From assembly GCF_017562075.2 (NCBI RefSeq), contig NC_054082.1, positions 56,834,136 through 56,898,135 on the forward strand: a DNA stretch of 64,000 bases, in the 5' to 3' direction. This DNA comes from Anopheles merus. Its lineage: Eukaryota; Arthropoda; Insecta; Diptera; Culicidae. The stretch's first letter is position 1; each line of letters begins with the position of its first letter. The translations under genes were made by a program, and so were the position numbers. Below the pieces are notes generated by a model. The model was not told the origin of the DNA. It was given only the letters and a program-made list of their open reading frames with translations, and made no database searches. Below, one piece after another: positions 19,200 through 31,495 of the stretch.

Positions 19200-22100
19200 G
19201 TAAGTATTTAAAAAAAAACTGAAGTAAAACGAGAACATATTACACCATAATACTTCGAATGTACCCATGCTAGACACCATTTAATTAGAAAGCATAATTT
19301 TTGTGAATGAATTCGTAACTTACAGGCCGAGAGGCGAAAGCGCGATGATATGCTATCAACGGAGTAGCACAGTCAGCTGCTATCTGCTAGTCGCAAGCGC
19401 TGGGTTCAACTGTAACTTAAAGCTTTTTTGCACACCGCTTTAGACTGTTCATTATTTTTGCTTTACCAGCACGATGACATACCCCGGTTGCCTTTTTGTT
19501 GGTAGTTTGTAGTAGAGTTTCAAGGAAACAGGAGCTTTTTTACATGTGTATGCATTGTTTTCACCCTGATAATCTAACATGCCTCGCCGGGGAGCTTGTA
19601 GATCGTGTACTTGGACGAGACGTTGGCGCTTTTTATTGCTTCATACTTCCACGGAATAACGTTGTACATTTTCTGTAAAAATCGTTGCAATCAGTTGCGC
19701 AACTCGTGACAATTCTTGCCACTGCGGAATGAGGCAGTCAACAAACTTGCGCACATCTGTGCTTGTCCGAAGAATGAAAATTCTCTGAGTGCTCAGCGCT
19801 GGTTTGATAATTTAGCAAAATTGAAGACAAATAAATTAGTACGTCAACGGGTTTGGTACAACAAATACCATATCCATATACCAGACCCAGTACATACTGC
19901 CATATTGAACATGTAATGAAAAATCCCCTTACTAGTGATAAGATAAAGCAGTAATCGTAAGCTTCTCCACGGGCTGGAGGGTTGTTTTGTTCCCACCATG
20001 GGTAACTCCCAACACAGACCGGGAGGTGTACGCCCACTGGCAACACTCACTACGAGCTTATCATTAGTAGCGATAAATGAAAGAAACTCGTCTATGGTAC
20101 ATCCAGATATTCATACATTAAAATTGAGCAAGCCAAGCCTAATCAAGAATGGTTTCGCTGATAATGTGGTAAAATTTGGCCCTTCGATCCTGCCACGCTG
20201 CATAAAAATGAAAACAAAACAAAGTTTATCATTTGTACATTTTATCTTGCAGACAAGCGCGTGATCGCGGAGGTACAGTGGAACTAGAATATGATGATAA
20301 GGTAATTATGCACGTAATAGTCAAGCAGCTATGGGTTCAAAAGTTTGTTCAAAATCTGTAAACTTTCCAGAAGTTGTTGTTGCCGTGATTCATATATCAA
20401 AAATGTACAACGTAAATAGGTACTTTGAATTGTTGTGGCTCATTCCGGGAAGAGTTCAAATCTTCACTAGATGTTTACTGTGTTAGTTTATCAATTCAAA
20501 AACTACAATGATAAATTGTTGCGTGTATTCTTCTTTACTTTAATAAACTGTTTTACCGATACGATTAAATGATAATTAACAAGTATATTACAAAACATGT
20601 AAATATACATCTATACGTATACTTCTTTAAAATAAGTTTAGAAAAAATTGCATCGTAACGGATGAACGGACTCAGTGAATTCAAGCAAGCATTGTATTCG
20701 ACTATTAGTAATTCCCAAACAATGTCATGCGTGAAAGTTTGTACTTCACGTTTATGTATAGGTAACAAATATTTGTCTTCGTAATTGTTGACTCCTCAAA
20801 GGCGGGTATTTGAAAGCCGTCATTCAGTTGACTCTCGTGTGTCGTTACGATCGTGGGTTAATTTTAGGAATTGGCTTAAAATTATCATGTCAATACAAAA
20901 ATGACGAAAACGTTCGGTTAGTCTTGTGCGCTGTGACGCGCTGTAAAAGCATATCAGTGTATTCTTTTTTCTCCGTTTTGAAGTAAACAAACAGCATCCT
21001 TCAACGCTTCGGTGACGTTGTACCTCGTGTCTGAAACGGAACGTGAGCCATTGCTTGCATTTCAAATACAGAATCTGTCGTCATCAACAAGGCCTCACGT
21101 AACAAGTAACGACAATATAGTCCTAATGAAGGCAAATTCTTCAGAAAGCCGAATAAAAATACAGCCTTTGTTTCGTATACTGTATTTCCTCATTGATTAC
21201 TAATAAAACTACTATGTCTATGGTGCAAAATGGTCCAAATGTGCTATAGGCGTGTTTCACAAATAGCTATCAAGTAATGGCGGACTAGGTAATACGAAAA
21301 TAATGTGTCGTGATCCGAAATAAAAGTTATATGGCAATTCGGTTAGCGCATAGTCCGATCGTAAGATCGGATGTGGTTCTTGAAATAGTAAATATCGTAC
21401 CAGTATAATGCGTTGTTTTGTATTGTAGCACAATTAGAATCACAATCAGATGCAAAATAATGAAAGCAGCACAACGTACTCTGTCACAAACAGCGCGTGC
21501 TGAACGCCGCAAACCCTCTTTTACATAGTGCATTTATTTCTCGAACGAAACTTCATTTTATGTACATGTATAAACCGTGCGATTTGAGTACTACCTCTGC
21601 GATGTCGGGCACTTATATATTCATTGCAAACGGTAACTCGAAACGAATTCAGAAATTCTCCAGAAATCGAGATGTGTTCTATGAAACATTTTGATTCATA
21701 TGTTAACTTACTCTTGTTACTTATGCTTGACCAGTTGAACGTTTTATACATCGGAAAGGTATCTTTATTGTACACTTGTGAGGTATCTTTCATGTATTTC
21801 CTGTCATACCACAGAAGAGTGGGAATTTTGTATTTTTTTTTTTCGTTACATGAGATACATCCTCGTTTGATCGTTTACTGATCCTTATTCTCATGGGACC
21901 TTGATGTGTCTGAACTGCTATGGAAGCAACAACGAATAAGATAAATAAGTATGTGTGAAGCTTTACGAAACATGATACAATATGTAGTATAAGGGAATAA
22001 GAAAAAAGATAATCAAGATCGATCGTTCATGGGATAGTGGTCATAAGCATCGTTGGGAAGGAATGCATCCTGATCCTTGAGCGCACTGTTCAATGTACGT

Positions 22101-23939
22101 CCAACCCGTATTGCTACAGCACATGTGAGCCACTGGCTGGGTCAAAAAGATGGAGATTTATTTCAGAGCTAGCTATACTGCTTAGACCCGTTTGAAATGC
22201 CAGACAGGTTTTCCGATTGTGTAAAAGGATTATGTTACAGTTTCGCCAAGGATTCTGCATCCCTAACCAAATTGCCAGACACCTGCTATCTTATTTCCAT
22301 TTTATTCAAACTCACGTGGTAATCGACTGCGAACGTTGAACCAAAGCATTTCGAAAATAATCGTTTTAGTTACTTACCACTCTGATGTTAAACGTTATAT
22401 TAAAGATTTTTTAGTGGTTATAAATGTGTAAGATAAAAACTGCAAGGTTTTACTATTCCTACTGCACTCTTCTATATTATCTTTAAATGTAATAAGTGAC
22501 TGCCATTATATTTGAAATGTAAGATACTTAGGACATTTTACAGTCATTTTGCAACAGACTATGTTACAAACAAAACTTAAACACTTGATGATTGTTTGGT
22601 TCTTAGTCACGTTGTTGTTAGTCTACCATATGGTGGATTAGTTTTTTGCTTTGCTACACATCTATCTGAGGAGTTTGAAACTGTGAGAAAAGAAAAGATT
22701 CAACCAGAATCTAAAACATAATGCAAAAAAAACATGTGAAATAAAGCTTTAGCTCATCTGTTTCTTTCATTCTTCCTTCACATATTCCAGGAAAATGTAG
22801 AACCTTGCACGTTGTTTAACGAATGCAGTACGACACAAGAAAAAGGAAATGTAAAAAAGAGCTTATAATCAAAATGTTTCTTTAATGTTTAACGTTAAAG
22901 AGGGTTACGTTGCATGAATCGCCTCTTTAAATTGTATTATCAGATTTTCATTTAAATGTAAATATAAATTATAAATCTTCATAATCTAAGTCTGCATTTT
23001 GGTAAATTTTTTGGATGGATAAGAACTAGAACGAAAACGGTTTACGTGTAGTTTCCCTTCAAAGTTGATGCATACTGTATCATTCAGGAACAGTTGCAAG
23101 GCGATTAGGTCCTACAATATGGTTAACACCGGACAAGAATTGTGGGAAACGGATGGTGATAGAATGGAAAAGTGTGGAATAGCATCCCACATCCTAGAAC
23201 AGTGCGAAGGACTACCTGCTATCGGGTAATGGTCTACAAACACATGTTACAGCATGCATGCTTACCAAGATTCGGTTCTGTTCGGAGTTCTGTCAAAATC
23301 GAATGGAATTTATTTTTTGTTAAACTAATAGATGTAACATTCACTGTATGAAAATAGTACGTTGCTGTAAAGTGCGTATATGTACATAAATATTGCCATA
23401 TATTTATATTTATACATCGTTTTTTATGTTTGTATATTTATTTAAGTATATTTGAGTACGGCTGCATGCCATACAAGTTCTTTCCCCTGCACATGGATTG
23501 GGTTACCATTGCTTAATGATGGCGCCTGGCACTCGAAAGCTTTGGAATCTTTCTTGTCCTGCTGTCCATAATCAACGTTTGGAGATGGCGACAATGACGG
23601 CGACATCATTACACACTGTCATACTTTCTGGCTACAAATAAAATCCGTAGAAAGACGCCGTAGATAATAGGGAAGTTAATGGTGTCTGGCAAGGGAATCA
23701 GTAGTACTTTAATGAAGTAACAATACTAACAATGCAATACTATTTATAGAATAATATTTTATGAACAATGAAACCAATGCTTTTATATGCATTATAAATA
23801 GTTTCATTAACTATATCACGTAAAGGCTATTTCTTTATTTTCTTTCATGTTTAGCAAATAAATGTGTCTATAGTACTCTAATTACTCTCTTTAATGTTTT
23901 TTTTCTTCTTACATTTATAACATTGGAACAAAACTAAAG
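19200..23939 (+). other. pnt: pnt intron 1 (5'UTR to first coding exon)
   Basis: Donor GTAAGTATT at 19200. The likely acceptor is AAAG at 23936-23939 after the pyrimidine tract TTTTTTTTCTTCTT (about 23897-23910); a second AG lies at 23949-23950. No other gene is seen within it on either strand. Confidence 0.45.
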
Positions 23940-23952
23940 GCACATCCAAGCA

Positions 23953-24441
23953 ATGGAAACGGACCTAGCATACGAGGTACTGGCGGATTATTCGCTGCAA
24001 GAGACCCCCTTCTACGAGGCTCCGACACCAACGGCAGCTGTTAGTGTCAACTTCTATCCACCACCGAACGATATCCAATCGCCCCATCAAAGCGGTCCTC
24101 AGCAGTCCCGCAGTTTGAACAACACAGCTCGTTGCTACGATACAGCATTTGATCTTTCGCTGACTACATCTATGTTAACTGGCAAAATGCAGCTTATGAA
24201 CACGAGTAGTGCTACAACATCGGGACCAAGTGTCGGGGCAATAGGTGCTTCTGGAGGAATACATCAGACAAATCACCAAAATCAACACCAAACCGGAATG
24301 GCGTTGGTTCCGATGGGTGTTTCTAACCTTAGCTCTGGATCATCATCAACATCATCAATTTGTAGTGGGGGAAACGGTGAAGGCCTGACGAGGCCTAAGA
24401 AAATGAAGAAATCCGTCAGTTTTCTACCAACCTTTGTACAA
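23953..24441 (+). CDS. pnt: ETS transcription factor pointed (P2-like), first coding exon
   Basis: This exon encodes residues 1-163, starting METDLAYEVLADYSLQETPF and ending SVSFLPTFVQ before a GTAAGT donor at 24442 (phase 0). The body is Ser/Thr/Gln-rich and disordered, with SP/TP sites (T25, S43) and a basic patch RPKKMKK at 147-153. It joins in frame to the exon at 27637, whose VPSLSDLSDPEASL is what I recognise from the region just before the MAPK site and PNT domain of insect Pointed-P2. Pointed is an ETS factor acting downstream of EGFR/Ras/MAPK in the nucleus. The PNT and ETS domains are not in the window, so the call rests on the N-terminal region and recall of the family. Confidence 0.7.
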
Positions 24442-27400
24442 GTAAGTAATATAAATGCATATAAATGGTGAGAGGCATGAGCAACAATAATTTATTCAAA
24501 TATGTATATTATAAAGCTTAAATCATTCACATATTTCCAACACCAAAACAGTATTACAAAACGTATATCGAATAATAAGTAAGAGAATACTGCTGTGATA
24601 CCCACGCAGGATGGTGGAATCGCATGCAATCACAGGAAAGAATTCTAATTTAACAACGTAAGCTCTGCGACCATGCCGCACCATTCAATGGAAGCAAAAC
24701 GCATCAGCTTTCGATGAACACTTTATGAAATATTCATCATTCTTGAGGTACTTGGTCAGACAGCGGCATGGTGAAAAAAATAGTAGTTCAACAATAAAAA
24801 AAATCAGCTATGGAATACGTTCCTCCATCGATGCTTGATAATTTTGAACACCATGCCTATCGTACTTATCGCTGTATTCAGCATGAGATAGCGACGTTTC
24901 GTCACAGAATCGATAACTACACTAAGATATCGCTTTTAGCAGCATATGGAGAATATGCGTCCCTAGTGGGTTGTAAACATATGAGTTCTGTTTGCGAAAC
25001 AATGCACTACTTACCCAAAACACACAATTGATTCATGCTGATTGCGAACACTTTTCGAGCGCTTGATTTTTCGATGACTGATGGCATGAAATACTTACCC
25101 GATGACGATGATGATGTCAACGTTATATCTTGTCGCCATCATTACAGACAAAAATGCGAATGTTTACGCAAAGCTGCCGCATATACTTCTTAGACTTCTG
25201 ACGACGGAACGAATTGTATATTTGGAATTAAAATCACATATTTAAAATTTCATTATGACATGCAGCATCATATTTTAGCTGTGCGCGTGAGTTGAGATAT
25301 TTGGTGTGTAACAACGTCTTGGTGGTGAAAAAATCCTCCATGTCTGTGTGACATTCGTTTCAATAAAGAGTTAATCTGTTTTGCTATTTGAGATAATTAT
25401 TTACAACGACTCGTGAACAACTTGAGAGCGTCGTCGGTCTCGTTTGATATTTGCCTTGATCAATGTGCGGGTCGAGAACGTTTGTAAGTTTTTGTGAACT
25501 TACTGCCGTAGCATGCAACTGGTGCGTACTAAAAGTAGCAGGTTATAGCGACGAACATCGGATTTTTATCTAAAGCAAAAGCAAAAAGATGCTTATGAAT
25601 CTTAACACAAATGAGATGCAGTGTTTAAGCACCCACCAGGTCTGTCTTTATCAAGCCGAATACTGTCAAAACATTGCAGTAAATTTATGGCTACATCTCG
25701 AGTGGTCGGATGCAACTCTTTCGTTACAGTTCTGTTACTGTTTTCTATTTCATTTTGGTTCGTCTATTTTCTGATGGTGATCGTGTGGGATTTGAAAAAA
25801 TGAATTTTGTCATCAATTTTGCCAGTCAGGTTGCTTGCATGTTGTTGTGTTACTCTTTTCTTTCGTGTTGCTGGTTAATTCATGAGAGACTTTTTCGGGA
25901 TTAACAATTGCATCTAGGAGAAAACTGATTGCATGTTAGAAAGTATTTTTACAAGTGTTTGCAAATACATGATGTCGTTGACGTCCACTAGATAAAGAGT
26001 AGCTTTCTCAGTGTGTCGTGGATCATTCATCTGCTATGTGAACAGTGGCAATGTGAAGCCGCGGCGCTTCCTCTGTATAACGTTGGTAAGTGCCTTTTGG
26101 TATTATCCAGCTGTCGATCGTACTGATGCTTTCGATCAATTTCTGAAGGCGAACGGCTACACAATCAACGTGTGGGAGGCCTGCACTCGCCCGGGTTGGC
26201 GCGTGTGTGTTTACATATTCTGTTTACGGTTTGTCAGGTCAAACCCTTAGGGCTAGGATAGCAAAGGAGGTATCTGGAGTGAAGAAACGGCTGCCTAAAC
26301 GTGACCCCAACTGACTAGACGACCACGCGTGTATTTCTCGCCGTTTTACGCTTCCAGCATGTATAGTTAGTTTTATGAATGAAATCGGTTGTTATTGCTT
26401 CACAGTAGCGTTGAGGTGAAGCGTTCTCTTCTGAGTGTTGTGGTTTAAATGCAGCATACGCATACAAAGTGTATACGATGGGTGATGTTATATGATGTTT
26501 AAGATAAAGCAAGTAGTCAGAATCGATCATACTGAGTGCTGGAAGGAATCACTTTTGTTTATTTTAATTTTTGTGAAGACAATCAAAATTATATATAATA
26601 AAATGTACAGATCAGTAGCTATCACGAAGCAGCACAGCAACGATGGCCATATTAACCATTGAGGTTTTGAAGAGCTTTTTTTAAGCGTGATTGAATATAA
26701 ACCCAAATCTTTAAATTTAATCCATCTCACTATGAAATGATACCACATTTATTGACATAAATATGTATACCTCTCAAAATAATATTGTAATTCCGAATAC
26801 TCTTGGCATTCAATGGATAATTTACAAACAATTCATCATTTCTTGATTTCGGAATAAATACGTCAGTAAAAAAGATAACATTTCTTTCTCCTCACACTTT
26901 AACCAAGGCTAGTTGATAGTCGCAACACTGCACCTTCTATTTCCAATTTACTTCCGCTGATGAGAAAGGAAAACTGGAGCATTAATACATACGACCCTTC
27001 AATCATTATCGTGTTAACATATTTATGGTGACTTGTATCCCTTGTACTCCCTGTTCAAAGAGTAGTAAAATTTCATGATTTACGATTAGAAACACACTCC
27101 CTTGATGGTTTCCGGGCGCTTGAATATAGACATCGGGTATGACATGATGATTTTATATGCCAATAGAATTCTAATATGTCTGTATTTAATGCCTCCTAAT
27201 AAGTGAAAAAAAGGGCGGTAGCTATTTTTACTTTAATATTTCTCGAATAAGTTGGTACCATCGCAATGGAATAATTCAGTTTTAAGTAAGCAATCGTCTT
27301 CTTCTTTTGGATTTTGGTTTACAATATTGTAAAAGGTACGATCTTCTGGTTTGGAGAAAAGTTATAGTAATTAGGGGAAAATGGAAAAGTTATAGGTAAT

Positions 27401-27636
27401 TTCTCTGTCTGCAGTTAGAATAGCAGACTGACCGCGATTAGCACAGCTCACCACTAGTTCCGGAAGCAGTTTAAAAGCAGAATATTTGGGTCCAAATTAT
27501 TAAGGCATTATGAAAAGAAAAATATAATAAAAAGCAAATCAACCATAACCGCAACACTACCTCAGCGGAAGCTGTCAATAAGATCGACAGAACAACAAAT
27601 TTACCTTTTTCTTAACTTTTATAAATCTCTTCACAG
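24442..27636 (+). other. pnt: pnt intron 2
   Basis: A 3,195-base intron with a GTAAGT donor and CTCTTCACAG acceptor. AT-rich, with no nested gene that I can support. Confidence 0.7.
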
Positions 27637-27757
27637 GGCTGCGATGGCGATTCAGGTTCAATACAGCTCAAGCAGGAACCGTTGGACGATGGACCTATAC
27701 GAAATATTCAAAAGGTACCAAGCCTTTCCGATCTGTCTGATCCCGAAGCATCACTTG
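27637..27757 (+). CDS. pnt: ETS factor pointed (P2-like), second coding exon
   Basis: A 121-base exon with CTCTTCACAG before it and GTGAGT after it. In the frame continuing from the previous exon it encodes 40 residues (164-203) plus one base, starting GCDGDSGS, then IQLKQEPLDDGP and IRNIQKVPSLSDLSDPEASL. LKQE is a sumoylation consensus (K175). The acidic, serine-rich end leads, in the known family, to the MAPK-phosphorylated threonine and the PNT domain. There is no start codon in this frame, so simple ORF calling misses it; the ATG at 27644 belongs to a different, non-coding frame. The next exon is not visible to the right within 36 kb. Confidence 0.72.
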
Positions 27758-28007
27758 GTGAGTGTACATGTGGTTTTCATTTATTCATATCTCATATGTA
27801 TGTCATCTCACAACGCACAATATTGGCTTCAATTGAATAGGAATGTGAGAAGCCGTTGAGTGATGCAAACGACGGATTATATTTGTTTGTTACTGACACG
27901 ACTATAAGTGTCTATTCTGTTGTTAAACATAATGGTCAATTGAGCTGAAGTCAAGGGTAATTTTCGAATCTACCGAATGCAACATACGCGGTTACTAAAC
28001 GGTAGCC

Positions 28008-28037
28008 GAGAGAGAAACAGACAGAGAGAGAGGGAGG

Positions 28038-28093
<56 letters not shown>

Positions 28094-28105
28094 AAGAGAA
28101 AAAGA
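28008..28105. repeat. (GA)n microsatellite
   Basis: An almost pure AG run with GGGA interruptions at the left. It lies 60 bases past the 3' end of the nested minus-strand gene. The apparent Arg-Glu and Ser-Leu proteins it encodes are artefacts. Confidence 0.95.
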
Positions 28106-28162
28106 GAAAAGGCGATAACAAAACGAGAAAGAACAAATGTTCAAGCGTTAAAGAAGGCTTGT

Positions 28163-28168
28163 TTTATT
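28163..28168 (-). terminator. Poly(A) signal overlapping the stop codon
   Basis: The minus strand reads GAATAATAAAAC, so AATAAA begins at the last base of the TAA stop of the nested gene. The 3'UTR must be very short, which is plausible for a small secreted-protein gene. Confidence 0.65.
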
Positions 28169-28862
28169 ATTCGCAGTTACTGTCCAAGTAGGATAGAATG
28201 TATTCCTGGTCTGATTGTTGCAGGCGCACAGCCGTTTCACGACATTCAACAAGATCTAGATACACACGATCTGCCACGTCGGCATGAGCGAGGATCTCAT
28301 CGAACAGGAAATCACCAAATGATACGGCCAACGTCTGGTAGTACTCCCATTCACCATCCAGCTCTTCCACGAGTGTATCAAACTCCGCTACAGCATTATT
28401 ACGTGAAAATGATTCCACTACTTGTGAAATGGAGCGCGTGTTTTCCGACAAGAATGTGATGGCGTACGGCAAAAAACGGTTTACACTGTCGTCTGCCAGT
28501 TCAACATGCGCGTAGTATGCGCAATCCTGAATGTCCCAGTTCTGAAATAGCAGGAACAACTCACGCAGCTCTTCCACATACTCCCGGCACTCGTCGTCTA
28601 CTCCGTCGGCGGCTGCAATCTGCTGCTGGAAGGATGAGTCTGCTTCGCGCATTTCCGGTACCATGCGACCCAGCTCTAGCAGCAGTTCTCTATTGAACTC
28701 ACGCACCATGTCCGCGTTAAAGTGATACAACTCATTGATTTCATTTTGCGTGTCGATTGCAAGTGTGCTAAAGTTGGTACCAAACTCAACCAGCACTTCA
28801 AACCGTTGCTGTGCGCAGACAGCTTGCAGCAAGGCGATCACCAAGAAAAACTTAACAAACAT
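28167..28862 (-). CDS. Small secreted acidic protein nested in pnt intron
   Basis: The protein has 231 residues and no intron. The first ATG (28862) gives a clear signal peptide, MFVKFFLVIALLQAVCAQ, cleaved after about residue 18. An upstream in-frame extension starts only with GTG and is not used. The mature chain is strongly acidic and helical in appearance, with four cysteines (C92, C114, C207, C230) that could form two disulfides, one N-glycosylation site (N30), and no membrane segment. The cysteine layout and size recall insect TsetseEP/DUF725-like secreted proteins, but I cannot confirm membership. An initiator-like TCAGTT is 24 bases upstream of the ATG and AATAAA overlaps the stop, so it looks like a complete independent gene transcribed against pnt. 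Function unknown. Confidence 0.8.
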   Translation of the reverse strand: MFVKFFLVIALLQAVCAQQRFEVLVEFGTNFSTLAIDTQNEINELYHFNADMVREFNRELLLELGRMVPEMREADSSFQQQIAAADGVDDECREYVEELRELFLLFQNWDIQDCAYYAHVELADDSVNRFLPYAITFLSENTRSISQVVESFSRNNAVAEFDTLVEELDGEWEYYQTLAVSFGDFLFDEILAHADVADRVYLDLVECRETAVRLQQSDQEYILSYLDSNCE

Positions 28863-28885
28863 CTTCACTTCAGCTTTCAGCTTGG

Positions 28886-28891
28886 AACTGA
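28886..28891 (-). promoter_or_regulatory. Initiator of the nested secreted-protein gene
   Basis: TCAGTT on the minus strand matches the arthropod initiator TCAGTY. Transcription from about 28889 would leave a 27-base 5'UTR. No clear TATA box is seen at the expected distance. Confidence 0.4.
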
Positions 28892-29904
28892 TTGTGTATG
28901 TTGAATGCACGTAGGCTTGTAAACTTTTTGTGTGGTGTCAATAACAATGGTTTGGCTTGGAAAAACGTTTGATTAGATTGAACAGATATCTTCAATGCCA
29001 ACGCATTCGGATAAGCAGGTACAATAAAACAGTAAAATATGTGACCATTGCGGTCAAAAAACATTCAAACCATGCACGGCAGTCAAATGTGATTGAGTAA
29101 ATGGATTAATAGACGGAAATCATATTTCAGAGGCTACCTTGCAGATATGATTGTTTTTGATATGGAATCAAACGATCAGCAATTATTAAATATGGGGTTT
29201 TTGCTAGTTCAAATTAAGGAGACCAATTTAATTGAACCGCTATAAAGATTAGGGTTACGCAGGCAATGACTTGGTAAGAATTGTGTCATTGTAGTTCTTT
29301 GGAGAGCAAGATGTACAGAGCTGCAGAAATATTTCCTGTGATGATGAAACATTACCTTACAGGAAACAAAAAACGGTTCTAAGAAATCATTAACAGCATA
29401 TACTGAAGTATGCTGATAAAACGGCTTCATAACCAACATCTTGGTATGTACCTGTAATATACTGTTATGTAATATACTGTTATGTATGTAACGCGTTGTT
29501 GATTTGTTTGATTCAACAAGTTTATTTGTTGGGACGATCATGTGGGCTGTTCTATAACTATGTAGGACAATATCGGACAAGATGAACCATCCTTCTGTAG
29601 GATGTACTGACTATTTAGTGCCATGGTACTTACTAAGTCGACGAAGTCTATTACAAATTTGTCTAGGCTTCTGTGTTATTGATAAAATTATTCAAGTGAA
29701 CTCGGTCCTCCCGTCTTAAGTTTCTTAACAAGGTTCAAATGACTTTAGAGTTATTTAACTCGGTAATTTACCAACCACGGCCAATATTTTTTGTTTACGG
29801 CCGGGTCTGGACATTACTTAATTAGCAACTATCGTAAGTGTTATACTAGCGTGGTTAGTGTTTTAATACAACTTGAGTATCTTTCTGGTTTTGCTATGGA
29901 TTAT

Positions 29905-30099
29905 CTCGTATAGCCAGTCTCTTAGTACAGTCGTCAACTCGTAAGACTTAACAACATGCACGTCTTGGGTTCAAGTCCCGAATGGACCGTGCCGCCATAC
30001 GTAGGACTGACTCTCCTGCTACGAGGAAATCCATAAGTCACTGAAAGCCAAACCGATTAGTGGTACAGACAGTCCATGACTGACAATGATTATCCAAGA
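29905..30099 (+). mobile_element. tRNA-derived SINE, copy 1
   Basis: About 195 bp with a Pol III box B, GGTTCAAGTCC (29968-29978), and a box A-like TTAGTACAGTCG about 40 bases upstream. Segments GTCGTCAACTCGTAAGAC, GGACCGTGCCGCC and CACTGAAAGCCAA are shared with the copies at 33.0, 49.1 and 59.7 kb, which are inverted relative to this one. It resembles Anopheles SINE200-type elements in size, an unverified comparison. Confidence 0.8.
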
Positions 30100-30112
30100 A
30101 AAACGAGTTTCA

Positions 30113-30439
30113 GAGTTTTCCAAGTCACTTTCGAATGTGCATATCATTATTCACCGCCTCCAAGATGTTGTTCAACAGTTGTCTAAAGTTGTATTTGCTT
30201 CATATTGAAATTTCAGTTTTTGCTCATGATTTTTAACACATCACAAAGGACTGTCAAACTCAATCCAGCTTGAAACGTATTGAAAACTATGCTGAATAAA
30301 TAAAAAAGTATATGATGAAAATGAAACATCAGATCGATGTGAAGCTTCCACATGAAGGAAATACACCATTTGACAGCTGTTGAAAACATGTGGAGGCGGT
30401 GAATAATTATGTTTACATTCGAAAGTGACTTGCAAAACG
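30113..30439. mobile_element. TIR element (MITE), about 327 bp
   Basis: Inverted ends of about 60 bp share AAGTCACTTTCGAATGT, ATTATTCACCGCCTCCA and CAACAG.TGTC. The interior is AT-rich without an ORF. Target duplication not clear. Confidence 0.85.
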
Positions 30440-30579
30440 CTGCATCTTGTACGCAAGAAGAAAATATACGTTTGGTTTTGTTTGTTCAACTTTTTTTCGG
30501 CTATTTTTGTCTTGTAAGAGCGGCCTAGTTGGACTTTAATAATTTTCCATTTACTTGCTAAGAAAATGAAACATATATA

Positions 30580-30958
30580 CAGTAGAACGTCGATTATCCG
30601 GGCAGCTCGGGACCGGACGGTTGCCGGTTAATCGATTTGCACGGATAATGGTCCAAGAAATGTCAAATTCATATAAAAATTATAAAATCCACTAGTTTTA
30701 TGATTAATTCACCTTGAATCAATCGATTAATCGTTAGCAGAATATTATTTTAATCAATAACTATAGGTTTAACAGCTGTTCATGAACAAAAATGAATTTC
30801 AAAAATTCCACTAGACACTACAAAGCTGCACAACAAACTGGTTGCCCACTTGACTATGGCTGCAAATGTTCGCCGTACGTTTGAACAGCTGTCACATTTA
30901 TGCGCACGGTTAAGCCGCCCGCTGGTTAACCCGCCCCCGGATAATCGACGTTCTACTG
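30580..30958. mobile_element. Pogo/Tigger-like MITE with perfect 23-bp TIRs
   Basis: The element begins CAGTAGAACGTCGATTATCC and ends with its exact reverse complement; the perfect inverted repeat is 23 bp. TA flanks both sides (30578-30579, 30959-30960). CAGTAGAAC..CGATTATCCG ends and TA duplication are typical of pogo/Tigger-type Tc1/mariner elements. At 379 bp it is non-autonomous. A subterminal GGTTAA is repeated in inverted orientation. Confidence 0.9.
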
Positions 30959-31156
30959 TATTCCTCTTTTGTACACTATTAACACTTTGACCGCTGGCCT
31001 GACATCGCATTGCTTCGAGTGAGCATGGCAAGAGAGCGACAATTTATGGTGTCACTGTTAGTGGACTTCCACACCTCAAGGACTAATTTCCATACCGTGC
31101 CGTTCCTTTTTGTAAGACGATTGGTGCCAGAGCGCAGCCTTAGGGTGATCATCTGT

Positions 31157-31453
31157 GAGGGAACGGTCAGAAACTCGCCGCATGCGATTTTGCCGCAAAC
31201 TTTTGTATGGGATTTGACGTTAATGACAGTACTTGCGAATCTGCCGCATGCGGAGATGCGGCAAAACAAAATCATTTGATATTGCCGCATTGCCGCATGC
31301 GATTTTATTTCAAATGTCAAATGTCTAAAATCACATCAAATAATGATTATCTTTATAAAGAAATAACAAAATATCATAATAATAGCTTGAAAAGCTAAAA
31401 AATCGAGAAAACTCGTTTCTTGTCGCATACGGCGAGGTTCTGACCGTTCCCTG
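31157..31453. mobile_element. AGGGAACGGTCAGAA TIR element
   Basis: Inverted ends AGGGAACGGTCAGAA followed by CTCGCCG.ATGCG, 297 bp in total. Inside, GCCGCATGCG-type words recur four times or more, which could be transposase-binding sites. The CAGGG-like right end hints at a hAT relation, but no 8-bp duplication is found. Confidence 0.75.
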
Positions 31454-31495
31454 AATTGGTAGGCATATCAAAAATTGGTAGAAATCAAGGTGGAT

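Noticed and set aside
27644..27859. Plus-strand frame starting with ATG in the pnt exon
   Set aside because: It is out of phase with the upstream exon and reads through the GTGAGT donor; the real frame starts at 27637.
27951..28136. Ser-Leu-rich membrane-like protein
   Set aside because: Reverse strand of the (GA)n microsatellite; same for the frames at 49919-50491.
28863..28910. Longer N terminus for the nested secreted protein
   Set aside because: It starts with GTG, includes no ATG, and would put 16 polar residues before a clear signal peptide.
29950..29990. Possible tRNA gene because of the box B sequence
   Set aside because: No acceptor stem or cloverleaf can be formed, and the same sequence is dispersed four times; it is a SINE.
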